Origin: Pseudoduganella violaceinigra DSM 15887
Lineage (GTDB): Bacteria; Pseudomonadota; Gammaproteobacteria; Burkholderiales; Burkholderiaceae_D
DNA length: 42,099 nucleotides
NCBI RefSeq assembly: GCF_000425385.1
Contig: NZ_AUDI01000028.1
Coordinates: 1-42,099, forward strand
Direction: 5' to 3'
Part shown: piece after piece, positions 5,977 to 14,496 of the stretch
Position numbering within the stretch: the stretch's first letter is position 1
How the letters are laid out: the number at the start of each line of letters is the position of its first letter
Program-made: the position numbers and the translations under genes
The notes under the pieces: model-generated
What the model saw: the letters and a program-made list of their open reading frames with translations, nothing else
The model's database searches: none
What the model was told of the DNA's origin: nothing

Positions 5977-7938
5977 TCAGGCTGCCAGCGCCAGCCCCGG
6001 CGAGGCCAGGGCAATACCGCCCCCCAGGCTGTAGGCATTTCGATAACCCAGCCGGCGCAGGCATTGCGCCGCTTTGGCACTGCGGTTCCCGCTGCGACAG
6101 AAAAACACCAGCGGTGGATGGTCGACGGCTTCCAGCCAACCGGGTACGAAGGCTGCCAAGCGGCTCAACGGCACGCTCTGTGCAGCGCGTCCGCCTGGGA
6201 TGCAGGCTGCTTGCTCGTACACTTCGCGCACGTCCACCAATACGGCTTGCGGGTGCGCTTCCAGCAGGTGCGCCAGCGCTATGCTATCCAGGTTCAAATC
6301 GGCGTTTGCGGCGGCCGCTTGCGCTTCCGCGCGCAGGCTGGTGCAGCAGGCATTCAACTCTTCGCGTCCGGCGCACACCAGTGCATCGGATGGAACCTTG
6401 CCTGCCAGCGCCGCCAGTGCTGCCATACCCGTGAAGGCGTATTCGACCTTGTCGCCATTGCATAGCAGGTATGTCGCTTGGTTGGCGCCCAGCGCTACGC
6501 GGCGCAGCGTATGCGCGCCGAACGCGAAATCCGCGCTATCCGATGGCCATGTTTCGCCATCGCGCGTGCTGAGGCGCGCCTTCAGTTGATAGCCGTGGCT
6601 GCGCAACAGGCTGTCGACGCGTTCCGCGAGTTCAGGCTGATGGTCGACCACGATGCATTGGCGCGAGGGCTCGTCCAGGATCAGCCAGGTATGGCTGCCT
6701 GCCAGGCTCAGTTGCAGCACGCCTTCCGGTACGATGGCGCCGGAGACCGGCGTGTCCATCAGGCCCGCATCGCGCAGCGCCTTGCCGCAGCGCTCGATGC
6801 GCGCGCAGGCTTCGACGATGGTCGCTTCGCCGACCAATGGGCCGAAGGACATGCGCACCGCGCTGCTGCTGCGCCAGGCGGGCAAGCCCATCGCGTCCAG
6901 CACATAGCTTGGCGCGGCCTTGGCGGCGGAACAGGCGCTGCCCGCGCTGACGCGCACATTCGCCGCATCAAACACGTCCAGCAACTCTTTACTCGATAGG
7001 CCGGGCACCGAGAAATTCAGGGTGGTCGGCAGCGCCTTCTCGAACGGCGCATTGAAGACGATGCCGGGGAAGGCGGCGCGCAGACTGGCAGCCAGCTTGT
7101 CGCGGAAGCCGTGCAATTCAGCCGGCGAACGGAAGGTGCCGCCCTCTTCCAGCGCGGCCAGCACGGCGCCCAGCGCCGCGATGCCCGCCATGTTTTCCGT
7201 CCCGGAGCGCAGGCCGGCTTCCTGGCCTCCGCCCATCACCAGCGGCGTGTACGGCGCGCCTTCGCGCACGTACAACATGCCGATGCCTTTCGGCGCGTAC
7301 AGCTTGTGGCCAGAGAACGGGGCGTAATCGATGCGCGTGTTGCCCAGGTCCAGCGGCAGCTTGCCCAGGCCCTGTACACAGTCCACCATCCACAGCGCCT
7401 TGCTGCCCACCAGCGTTGCGCTAATGCCGGCCAGATCGGAGACCACGCCGGTTTCGTTATTCGCCGCCATGGTGCAGACGAAGGCCGCTTGCGGCGCCAA
7501 TGCGCGCAGGGCTGCCAGGTCGTGGCGGCCGTCGCCGTCCACCGGCAGTTTTTTCAATTCGAGCCCCAGGCCTAGAAGGCGGTTCCAGTGCGCCAGCGCT
7601 TCCGGCACCGCCTTGTGTTCGGTGGCGCCGTAGACCAGCAGGCTGCCGATGGTTTCGCCGCGCTCGCGGCGTTCGCGCAGCGCGCACAGCGCCGACAGCA
7701 CGGCGGTCTGGATCCCTTCCGTCGCGCCGCTATTGAACATGATGCGGCCAGTGCCCACGCCCAGCAGGCGTTTGGCGCGCTGGCGCACGGCGTCCATCAT
7801 GGCCTTGGCCTTGAGCCCGGTGGCGTGGGTACTGCTTGGATTGCCAAAACATTCACGCATGGCTTGCACCGCCGCGTCGATCGCAGCTGGCAGCACGCAG
7901 GTGGTGGCATTTCCGTCGAGGTAGATTTCCTGGTTCAT
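5977..7938 (-). CDS. Cysteine desulfurase with degenerate MBL and C-terminal rhodanese domains
   Basis: A 653-aa fusion. Residues 1-390 are a NifS/IscS-type PLP enzyme that removes sulfur from cysteine as a persulfide. They carry ATEHK (His108), AANNETG, the Asp186 region, the PLP lysine in SGHK (Lys212) and the active Cys336 in SAGSACSA. Residues 535-653 are a rhodanese domain with CRSGNRS (catalytic Cys614), which can take over the persulfide. Residues about 405-535 follow the layout of a metallo-beta-lactamase persulfide dioxygenase (VVDHQPELAERVDSLL, AFTG, late TSLRAE), but the HxHxDH metal motif is replaced by STRDGETW, so it should not bind metal. Stand-alone cysteine desulfurases are about 400 aa. 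A divergent Lrp-type regulator sits 99 bases away and a terminator follows. Likely role: cysteine-derived sulfur transfer or detoxification. Confidence 0.88.
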   Translation of the reverse strand: MNQEIYLDGNATTCVLPAAIDAAVQAMRECFGNPSSTHATGLKAKAMMDAVRQRAKRLLGVGTGRIMFNSGATEGIQTAVLSALCALRERRERGETIGSLLVYGATEHKAVPEALAHWNRLLGLGLELKKLPVDGDGRHDLAALRALAPQAAFVCTMAANNETGVVSDLAGISATLVGSKALWMVDCVQGLGKLPLDLGNTRIDYAPFSGHKLYAPKGIGMLYVREGAPYTPLVMGGGQEAGLRSGTENMAGIAALGAVLAALEEGGTFRSPAELHGFRDKLAASLRAAFPGIVFNAPFEKALPTTLNFSVPGLSSKELLDVFDAANVRVSAGSACSAAKAAPSYVLDAMGLPAWRSSSAVRMSFGPLVGEATIVEACARIERCGKALRDAGLMDTPVSGAIVPEGVLQLSLAGSHTWLILDEPSRQCIVVDHQPELAERVDSLLRSHGYQLKARLSTRDGETWPSDSADFAFGAHTLRRVALGANQATYLLCNGDKVEYAFTGMAALAALAGKVPSDALVCAGREELNACCTSLRAEAQAAAANADLNLDSIALAHLLEAHPQAVLVDVREVYEQAACIPGGRAAQSVPLSRLAAFVPGWLEAVDHPPLVFFCRSGNRSAKAAQCLRRLGYRNAYSLGGGIALASPGLALAA

Positions 7939-8037
7939 GTGAATAGTCTACGAAATAGCGCCGGATTGGCCATTCCAAAATTACCCCAAACATGAGTCAA
8001 TGTAGAATAAGCATTCCAAATATCGATATAAACAAAA
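7939..8037. promoter_or_regulatory. Divergent promoter region with direct repeats
   Basis: 99 bases separate the cysteine desulfurase and the Lrp-type gene. The sequence CATTCCAAA occurs twice (7971-7979 and 8012-8020), 41 bp apart, about four helical turns. A possible -10 TAGAAT (8003-8008) with TTACCC 16 bases upstream would serve the Lrp-type gene. A TTGACT on the minus strand points to the desulfurase. The repeats are plausible sites for the Lrp-type regulator; this is inferred from layout. Confidence 0.45.
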
Positions 8038-8523
8038 ATGAACAATCTCGATCGCTACGATTACGCGATTCTGGGTGCGCTGCAGGTGGATGGCACGCTC
8101 TCTGTGGCGGAGCTGGCGGAAAAGGTTGGCCTTTCAACCACGCCATGCTGGAAACGCTTGAAGCGGCTGGAGGAGGATGGCTATTTCGAGCGCCGCGTGG
8201 CGATCATCAACCGGCGCAAGGCCGGTTTGCCGGTGACAGTGTTCGTCAGCGTGCGCACCAGCCAGCACGACGAGAAGTGGCTGGCGAAATTTGCGGCCGC
8301 CGTGGACGCGCTGCCGGAGGTGCAGGAATTCCACCGCATGAGCGGCGATGTCGATTACCTGCTGAAAGTGGTCACCACCGATATCGAAGGGTATGACCGT
8401 TTTTACAAGAAGCTGATCAAGGCCGCCCAGTTGACGGGCGTCTCGTCCGCCTTCTCGATGGAGCAGATCAAGTACACCACCAGCCTGCCGCTTGACCTGG
8501 TGTCGCACGGGGCGGGTGGCTGA
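8038..8523 (+). CDS. Lrp/AsnC-family transcriptional regulator
   Basis: 161 aa. The N-terminal winged helix (LDRYDYAILGALQVDGTLSV, then AELAEKVGLSTTPCWKRLKRLEEDGYF, residues about 4-50) is the standard Lrp HTH. The C-terminal RAM domain follows, with the family signature VQEFHRMSGDVDYLLKVV near residue 95. Lrp-type proteins sense amino acids. Because it is divergent from a cysteine-handling fusion enzyme, cysteine or a sulfur compound is the natural ligand guess, as for the cysteine-responsive DecR/CyuR relatives; that is inference. Autoregulation via the shared intergenic region is likely. Confidence 0.9.
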   Translation: MNNLDRYDYAILGALQVDGTLSVAELAEKVGLSTTPCWKRLKRLEEDGYFERRVAIINRRKAGLPVTVFVSVRTSQHDEKWLAKFAAAVDALPEVQEFHRMSGDVDYLLKVVTTDIEGYDRFYKKLIKAAQLTGVSSAFSMEQIKYTTSLPLDLVSHGAGG

Positions 8524-8554
8524 GAGTAACCGCCACCCGTGGGATAATGCCCGG

Positions 8555-9730
8555 ATGCTGAAATCCCTGCTTCACTCCCTGATTTACTCGCTGCTTCCCG
8601 CACGCAGTAATACCAGCCAGCGCGAACGCCTGCGCGCCAGCGTCGGCGCCCTGCTTGGCCTTCTGCTCTCCGCCACCGTGGCCCACACCCTTCTGGGCGA
8701 TCAAGCGATCTGGATGGTGGCGCCGGTGGGCGCCTCCGCCGTACTGCTGTTCTGCCTGCCCGCCAGCCCGCTGGCCCAGCCCTGGTCGGTCATCGGCGGC
8801 AACGTGGTGTCAGCCCTGATGGGGGCCTTGTGCGTCAGGATGTTCGGCGATGGAACGCTGGCGATCGCGCTGGCGACGCCGTTGGCGATTGCCGCCATGT
8901 TTGCGCTGCGCTGCCTGCATCCGCCGGGCGGCGCGGCTGCGCTGATGGTGGTGATCGGCGGCCCGAAGGTCCACGCCATGGGATTCGGCTTTGCACTGGG
9001 CCCGGTCTTGCTGGATTGCGTGGTGATCGTGGCGGCGGCCATCGCCTACAACAACCTGACCGGCCGCCGTTATCCGCACAAACAGGTGCTGTCGCACCCG
9101 AACCCGCACGCCACCGGGGATCAAGTACCGACGGTGCGCCTGGGCTTCCAGCCGGAAGACTTGGATGCGGTGCTGCGCCAATACAACCAGGTACTCGACA
9201 TCAGCCGCGACGACCTGGAAGAACTGTTCCTGAAGACGGAAATGCGCGCCTACCAGCGCCGCTTCGGCATCATTACCTGCGGCGAAATCATGTCGAAGGA
9301 CGTGGTGACGGCGGAATTCGCCACGCCGCTGGAGCAGGCCTGGCGCGAGATGCGCGCGCACCGCATCGCCGCGGTGCCGGTGCTGAACCGGGTCGGGCGC
9401 GTCATCGGCATCGTCACCACCGGCGACTTCATGTCGCACGGCGGCCTGGACGACTATCACGGCATGCGCCGCCAGCTGCGCGAGTTCCTGCGCCCCAGCG
9501 GCACAAGCCATTCGGAAAAGCCGGAAGTGGTGGGACAGATCATGGTCAGGCATCCGCGCACGGCGCGCATCGATACCCCGATCACGGAACTGGTGCCGCT
9601 GATGGCCGATTCGGGCTTCCACCACATTCCCGTGCTCGATGCGGAAGACCGCTTTGCCGGCATCGTCACGCAGTCGGACGTGGTGGCGGCGCTGTACGAG
9701 AGCCGCCTGGCGGAGACCAGCGCCGCCTAG
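8555..9730 (+). CDS. HPP-family membrane protein with two CBS domains
   Basis: 391 aa from ATG 8555; the frame is open to 8492, but that part overlaps the preceding gene and lacks hydrophobic sequence. The first about 170 residues hold the HPP domain with four hydrophobic helices and the naming motif in RCLHPPGGAAALM (HPP at 122-124). Two CBS domains follow at about 239-291 (GEIMSKDVVTAEFATPL) and 328-383 (GQIMVRHPRTARIDTPI). Some HPP proteins transport nitrite in plastids and cyanobacteria. CBS pairs usually bind adenine nucleotides, so a nucleotide-gated transporter is plausible; the substrate is unknown. Its TAG stop overlaps the stop of the convergent protease gene. Confidence 0.88.
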   Translation: MLKSLLHSLIYSLLPARSNTSQRERLRASVGALLGLLLSATVAHTLLGDQAIWMVAPVGASAVLLFCLPASPLAQPWSVIGGNVVSALMGALCVRMFGDGTLAIALATPLAIAAMFALRCLHPPGGAAALMVVIGGPKVHAMGFGFALGPVLLDCVVIVAAAIAYNNLTGRRYPHKQVLSHPNPHATGDQVPTVRLGFQPEDLDAVLRQYNQVLDISRDDLEELFLKTEMRAYQRRFGIITCGEIMSKDVVTAEFATPLEQAWREMRAHRIAAVPVLNRVGRVIGIVTTGDFMSHGGLDDYHGMRRQLREFLRPSGTSHSEKPEVVGQIMVRHPRTARIDTPITELVPLMADSGFHHIPVLDAEDRFAGIVTQSDVVAALYESRLAETSAA

Positions 9731-10353
9731 AAGCGCTTGCTCAAGGTCAGCGTGCCCGACTCGGTCTTCATATCGAGCCGCTTGAGCACGGAATTGCCGA
9801 GCAGGATCACCGGCAGTGGCGCCTCGCTGACGGAAGCTTCGACGTTGGCAAATTCGAACCCGCCGATGCGGACGCGGTCCAGCTTGACGAGCCATACTTC
9901 AGTAACGCCATTGGCGGTAGAGGACTGCCCGCGGCGCCCCTTGCCGCGGTAGTCGATCCCCATCTTGGCGGCCATCGCGGCCGGGATCGAGACATACGAG
10001 GCGCCCGTGTCGAGCAGCATGCGCACCGGAACACCATTGATCTCGCCCTGTACGCTATAGTGGCCCAATTGGTCAGGAGTCAGTACCATGGTATTGCCGC
10101 CGCCCGCCGAGACGGTGACAAATTCGCCCAAGCGTATGGTGTAGCGCTTGCTGCCCTCAGCGATAACGGCCTCGCCGGAGGAAACGGCAATGAGCTTGCT
10201 GCCATCGGGCAGGGTGGCGCCCACTGGGTAGGTTTTAGGTGGGGCGCCGTTGACGGACAACAGGGCCTTCTCTTTCAGGGTGCCCACCAGACTTACGTCG
10301 GCTTGGGCCGACGCGGCGGCCAGGAACAGGGCCGCAACCAGGGCAGTACGCAT
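9727..10353 (-). CDS. Periplasmic retropepsin-like aspartic protease (clan AA)
   Basis: 208 aa. Signal peptide MRTALVAALFLAAASAQA. After an SH3-like stretch (about 20-85) comes a single-lobe protease domain with the catalytic motif LLDTGASYVSIP (Asp115) and the downstream hydrophobic VILLGNSVLKRL expected of TIGR02281-type proteins. Such half-size enzymes act as dimers. The ATG at 10353 has GGAG at a good distance; an upstream in-frame ATG at 10389 would spoil the signal peptide. Converges on the HPP gene so tightly that the two stop codons overlap (9727-9730). Confidence 0.85.
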   Translation of the reverse strand: MRTALVAALFLAAASAQADVSLVGTLKEKALLSVNGAPPKTYPVGATLPDGSKLIAVSSGEAVIAEGSKRYTIRLGEFVTVSAGGGNTMVLTPDQLGHYSVQGEINGVPVRMLLDTGASYVSIPAAMAAKMGIDYRGKGRRGQSSTANGVTEVWLVKLDRVRIGGFEFANVEASVSEAPLPVILLGNSVLKRLDMKTESGTLTLSKRF

Positions 10354-10445
10354 GCAGGAAACTCCGGTCAAAATTGCATTTTGACACACTTTCGACCGTT
10401 AAATTGTTGGCTTTTCGGTGCAACATTTCGTTAGAATCTAGGCAT

Positions 10446-12635
10446 ATGCAAACGTTGAAACGAGTACTGGCAGTCGCGCTCCAGGAAGCGCAGTCCGGGT
10501 TTGGCACTTTATGCAAGAGGATGACCGACCGGGCCGATGTGGTCCTGAGCGAAATTTCACGCGCGGCGCCCGCAGCGGACCAGCGCATGGCGGGCTTCGG
10601 CCGCAGCTTCCTGCGCGAACATGGGCCGGTCCTGCGCTCGCGCATGGAGCGTGCCTACGCGGCACTGCTGGCGCGCGCCATGCAGACCATGCACACCGAC
10701 CTGCGCACCGGCCTGCACGACTTCAGCGCCGAAACCCTGACCCTGATCGACGACGCAACGGTGACGCGCCAGATCGAGGTGGAACGCCTGCTGCTCAAGC
10801 TGCGCGACGCCGATGAAATGAGCCTGGGCCACCTGAACCTGATCATCGCCCAGATGCATGGCGACAGCGAAGTGCGCGAGCGCGAGAACCCGTTCCGCCC
10901 TTACCTGCTGGCGCGCTCCCTGTACGACGTGCTGCGCACCATGGTGGAAGACGAAGCGCTGAGCAAGCTGCTGTTCGACACCCTGTCGCAGGCCATGACG
11001 GCGGAGCTGGGCGACTTCTACACCCGCCTGCGCGAAGTCTTCGAATCGCGCGGCATCCGTTCGCGCCTGGTGGCGCGGCCATCGGCGTTGAACAAGCTTG
11101 AGAAGGACCGCCTGGCCTGGCAGCGCGCGGCCACCGGCCATGCCGACACCGACCAGGGCATGCGCCAGCGCGTCGAGCATCTCGGCTCGCTGCAGAAGGA
11201 GCTGCAGCCCAAGGAGGATTTGCAGGAGCTGGTGTACAGCGTGTTCAACCCGAGCGACACCCGCCGCACCAGCCACCCCGCGCACGAGCATTTCCGCCAG
11301 CAGCTCGACGGCGCCCTGCGCCAGCTACAGCGCGAATACGCCGGCGCCGGCCCGCGCGCCGACGTGCAATCGCCGCTGGACCTGCTGAAGCGGCTGGCCA
11401 ACTTGCCACGTAGCAACGAACGCATCGTGGTCGAGCTGGTGGGCCTGCTGTTCGAGTTCATCCTGAACGATGAATTGTTGCCAAGAAGCATGCGCGAACA
11501 ATTATGCCGGCTGCACGCGCCCTTCCTGCGCTCCGCCCTGCAAGACCTGGGTGCGCTGCAAGGCTCGCACCTGCCGGGGCGCCGCCTGCTGGACCGCATC
11601 GGCAGTGCGGCCGCCGGCATCGGCGCCGACTCGCCCCTGCTCGACCCTTTGCAAAAGGAAGTGGAAAGGGTGGTCGACCTGGTATTGAAGGAATACGAAC
11701 ACGATGCGGCGGTGTTTGCCGACGCCGAGCTGGAACTGGATGGCTTCCTGGCCAGCCTGCTGCGCGAATGCGATCCGGTGGTGCGCCGCTGCCTGCCGTC
11801 CTTTGAACGCGCGCTCCAGGCGGCGCCGAAGATGGCGGCCACCGCCGCTGCGCTGCGCAGCCAGCTGGAAACCATCAATGTCGACCCCCGCATGTTGGAC
11901 TTCATCACCGGCACCTGGGTGCCCGTGATGGTGCATACGCATGGGCGCGAAAAGGATTACGGCAAGCTGCTGCCGGAGCTGGTCTGGAGCGCGCACGAAA
12001 AAGCGCTGCCGGAAGAACGCGCGGCGCTGATGAAGATGCTGCCGGCACTGGGGCGCGAGCTGCGCGCCGGGCTGGCCCTGATCGGCATGGAGGAAAGCGA
12101 TGCCCAGGCGGCGCTGGACCAGCTGGTGTCGCTGCATATGGACGTCCTGTCGAACAACCTGCCGCCCGCCACCACATCGCGCCTGAGCGTGGCCGCCTTG
12201 CGCGCGCGCTTCAGCGCCGTCGGGCTGGACCAGCAAATCGAGGCCGACGCGCTGCGCACCGACGCGCTGCCGACGCAAGCCCAGTTCCGCGCGGAATTCG
12301 CGCTGGACGGCATCCAGGCGGCAATACCGGCCGACCCGGCGCCACCTGGCGGCGCTGCGGGCGGCGAAGAGTGGCTGGAGTGGGCGCACGCCGGCAATGG
12401 CTTCGAGCTGCGCACCGGCGACGCCTATGCGCCGTGGCGATTGAGCGTGGTGGCCCCGCACGAGGCGGCCTTCCTGTTCACGGCGCAAGGCCAAGCGGCG
12501 CCGCTGGTGTACTCGCGCGCAGCGCTGCTGGCGGCCATGCGCGACGGCAGCCTGCGGCCGCTGGAATATTCGCCGCTGTTCGAACGGGCGGTGGAGTCGC
12601 TGATGACGGGCGCGGAGTCGCTGGACGCCGCCTGA
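10446..12635 (+). CDS. DUF1631 family protein
   Basis: 729 aa, mostly helical and Leu/Arg/Glu-rich, without signal peptide or membrane segments, so cytoplasmic. Features such as MTDRADVVLSEISRAAP near the start, ENPFRPYLLARSLYDVLR in the first third and FITGTWVPVMVHTHGREKDY around residue 485 match DUF1631 proteins of beta- and gammaproteobacteria, sometimes misannotated as thymidine phosphorylase. The biochemical function is unknown. The start at 10446 is chosen because a -10-like TAGAAT lies just 8 bases upstream, so the message could be nearly leaderless; no Shine-Dalgarno is present. The gene ends 3 bases from the stop of the convergent small gene. Confidence 0.8.
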   Translation: MQTLKRVLAVALQEAQSGFGTLCKRMTDRADVVLSEISRAAPAADQRMAGFGRSFLREHGPVLRSRMERAYAALLARAMQTMHTDLRTGLHDFSAETLTLIDDATVTRQIEVERLLLKLRDADEMSLGHLNLIIAQMHGDSEVRERENPFRPYLLARSLYDVLRTMVEDEALSKLLFDTLSQAMTAELGDFYTRLREVFESRGIRSRLVARPSALNKLEKDRLAWQRAATGHADTDQGMRQRVEHLGSLQKELQPKEDLQELVYSVFNPSDTRRTSHPAHEHFRQQLDGALRQLQREYAGAGPRADVQSPLDLLKRLANLPRSNERIVVELVGLLFEFILNDELLPRSMREQLCRLHAPFLRSALQDLGALQGSHLPGRRLLDRIGSAAAGIGADSPLLDPLQKEVERVVDLVLKEYEHDAAVFADAELELDGFLASLLRECDPVVRRCLPSFERALQAAPKMAATAAALRSQLETINVDPRMLDFITGTWVPVMVHTHGREKDYGKLLPELVWSAHEKALPEERAALMKMLPALGRELRAGLALIGMEESDAQAALDQLVSLHMDVLSNNLPPATTSRLSVAALRARFSAVGLDQQIEADALRTDALPTQAQFRAEFALDGIQAAIPADPAPPGGAAGGEEWLEWAHAGNGFELRTGDAYAPWRLSVVAPHEAAFLFTAQGQAAPLVYSRAALLAAMRDGSLRPLEYSPLFERAVESLMTGAESLDAA

Positions 12636-12638
12636 GCT

Positions 12639-13043
12639 TCAGGATTCAGCCTGCCACAGCTCCCAGCAGCCGCGCTGCAAGCGGAAGCGATAGGTGACGG
12701 GACCGCTCTCCACTTCCATGCCGCCGGCCTCCTGCCGCACACTCATGCCGTGCTTTTTGGCGACCTCGCCCAGTAACTCCTGGCTGCGGTATTCGGTGCG
12801 CGGCACCTTGCTGCTTACCGCTCCGTCGAGGCCATTCAGCACTTTCTCCAGCGGATCGGCGGTGCGCGCATTGGCGAACATGCGGTCGCTCTGGAAGCGC
12901 GGCAGGAAGGCCTCGAACGCTTCAGGCGCGTTCGGGCCGCATCCCCTGCGTACGCTTTGCACGCCCTTGGACAGCGTCGGCAGCAGCCGCGTCGAATACC
13001 ACATGCCGCCCACCAGCAATCCCGCCAGCAGGAAAAAGAACAT
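12639..13043 (-). CDS. Small membrane-anchored protein, paralogue of the upstream lipoprotein
   Basis: 134 aa from ATG 13043. An N-terminal anchor (MFFFLLAGLLVGGMWYS) is followed by a domain that parallels its neighbour: GCG, then FEAFLPRFQSDRMFA, DPLE, and a C-terminal YRFRLQRGCWELWQ. The upstream gene has FDAFLPRYMSDRPFA and YRFRQQNGCWYLWQ at the same places. It starts 22 bases after the stop of that gene, as last gene of a minus-strand operon. The frame is open further upstream, but that part overlaps the paralogue and codes low-complexity sequence. Function unknown. Confidence 0.72.
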   Translation of the reverse strand: MFFFLLAGLLVGGMWYSTRLLPTLSKGVQSVRRGCGPNAPEAFEAFLPRFQSDRMFANARTADPLEKVLNGLDGAVSSKVPRTEYRSQELLGEVAKKHGMSVRQEAGGMEVESGPVTYRFRLQRGCWELWQAES

Positions 13044-13065
13044 CGTACGTTTGCTCAGGATTGCC

Positions 13066-13470
13066 TCACAGTGATGAGTCTTCGAATTGCCACAGATACC
13101 AGCAGCCGTTCTGCTGGCGGAAGCGGTAGAAATAGAGATGCGAATCGGCGTCCGGCTTGAACACATTCAGCTCCATCGCGCCGGGAGTTGCGGACTGCCG
13201 GGTCGACAGCTGGTCGGCCTTGATCACGTCGGCCAGCAGGCGCGACGCGGCAAACTGCTCGCGCGACACCAGCGAGGTCTTGCCCTCCGCCTTGTCGATT
13301 GACTCGAGCGGGAAGACGGTGCGCTCCACGGCGAATGGACGGTCACTCATGTAGCGCGGCAGGAAGGCATCGAACTGTTCCTGCCCGCAGCCTTGCGGCA
13401 TGGGCGGGGTCGAACAGCCGGCCAGCACTGCGGCAACGGCAGGCGCGGCGATCTTCTCATAGCGGTTCAT
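13066..13470 (-). CDS. Small lipoprotein, unknown
   Basis: 134 aa. The N-terminus MNRYEKIAAPAVAAVLAGCS is a lipoprotein signal with lipobox LAGC (Cys19), so the mature protein is expected on a membrane facing the periplasm. Conserved points shared with its paralogue downstream: FDAFLPRYMSDRPFA, a paired Cys (Cys28 and the one in NGCWYLWQ). The start ATG overlaps the stop of the cupin gene by ATGA, showing translational coupling. No named family recognised. Confidence 0.75.
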   Translation of the reverse strand: MNRYEKIAAPAVAAVLAGCSTPPMPQGCGQEQFDAFLPRYMSDRPFAVERTVFPLESIDKAEGKTSLVSREQFAASRLLADVIKADQLSTRQSATPGAMELNVFKPDADSHLYFYRFRQQNGCWYLWQFEDSSL

Positions 13471-13943
13471 AAGGGGCCGAAGTCCTTTCCTTCCGAAAGC
13501 TTGTAGACCTTGATTTTATCCCCTGTGCGCACCATGCGGCGGTCCAGCGCCGGGAAGTCGGCCACTTCGCACTCGAGGTTTTCGCCGCCCATCAGGTAGA
13601 CCAGGTCCTCGCTGCCGCGGTTGATCATCTGGTGCGCCTTGGAGGGCGCGGGAAAGCCGACGAAGTCGCCAGGCTCCAGTTCGTAATCCTCGCCGTCGAT
13701 ATGCGCAATGCCGCGCCCGGACAGGATATACACCCATTCTTCCTCATTGTGGTGCAGGTGGTAGGCGAAGGACTCCTTGCCCGGCTTGAGGCGGCCCAGG
13801 CTCACGCCGGTGCGCTTCAAACCGCCCATGCGCGAGAGCTGCGAACCGGTGATCTCGGAATTCGGGTTCCAGGGATGGGAAAACCTGCCTTCGGCTGCCA
13901 GCGCCTGCTGGCGTTTCACGATGTGTTTGTATTGTTCGCTCAT
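13467..13943 (-). CDS. Cupin-domain protein
   Basis: 158 aa, cytoplasmic. The double-stranded beta-helix motifs are clear: YHLHHNEEEWVYILSGRG (metal ligands His, His, Glu) and, after GEDYELEPGDFVGFP, the second His in KAHQMINRG. Such small cupins bind a metal and act as sugar isomerases, dioxygenases or sensors; the substrate is not evident. It starts directly after the TAA of the broken ADP-ribosylglycohydrolase and overlaps the following lipoprotein by 4 bases. Confidence 0.85.
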   Translation of the reverse strand: MSEQYKHIVKRQQALAAEGRFSHPWNPNSEITGSQLSRMGGLKRTGVSLGRLKPGKESFAYHLHHNEEEWVYILSGRGIAHIDGEDYELEPGDFVGFPAPSKAHQMINRGSEDLVYLMGGENLECEVADFPALDRRMVRTGDKIKVYKLSEGKDFGPL

Positions 13944-14367
13944 TTACTGCCTTTCTGCTGCCCTCAGCAGCGCTGTCGCCATCGATTCGATTTCATCCCG
14001 CATATGCAGGCGTTCCAGCCAGTCGCGCGGGAGCTGCTGGATGCCGTAGTATGCACCGGCCAGCTGGCCGGCAATGGCAGCCGTGGTATCCGCATCCTCG
14101 CCCAGATTGGCTGCCGCCAGGACCGTGGATGCGTAATCATTGTGCGTTTCAAAACACCACAATGCGGCTTCCAGGGACGCGACGGAATAGCCGGAACCCC
14201 TGATCTCCTCGCGGCCCTTTCCGGCAAAACTGCGGGCGGCCAAAGCGGCGACCTTGGCGTCGGTGTCGTCGGTCCATGGGCCGGGCTTCAGCAACGGTGG
14301 TACCGACGGCATCCCCGCAAGCCAGGCCGGCCAGGCAGCCGCGATATCGCTCTTCAAGAGTCGGCAT
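13944..14367 (-). pseudogene. ADP-ribosylglycohydrolase (DraG-type), two internal deletions
   Basis: Begins in one frame with MPTLEERYRGCLAGLACGDAVGTTV, the typical N-terminus of DraG-type hydrolases. At about 14300 it must shift frame to continue with LKPGPWTDDT, skipping some 20 family residues. After WTDDT it jumps to DAKVAALAARSFAGK, omitting roughly 100 or more residues of the helical core. It then ends normally with LEAALWCFETHNDY and the second metal motif in LGEDADTTAA, to AYYGIQQLP. Intact relatives are about 300 aa and remove ADP-ribose from proteins. Both metal-binding motifs survive but the fold cannot. The longest frame (14390-13944, 148 aa) is only the second part. Confidence 0.8.
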
Positions 14368-14496
14368 TTGCAGTTATTCTTATTTATCAATTGAAAACAT
14401 TGTAGCAGCGCGGCCGGCGCCTTCTGCGCGCGATATTGAACGACCGTAACCCTTCGCGTATGCTTGTCGCTCCTTCATTTACCCGGACCCAAACAA

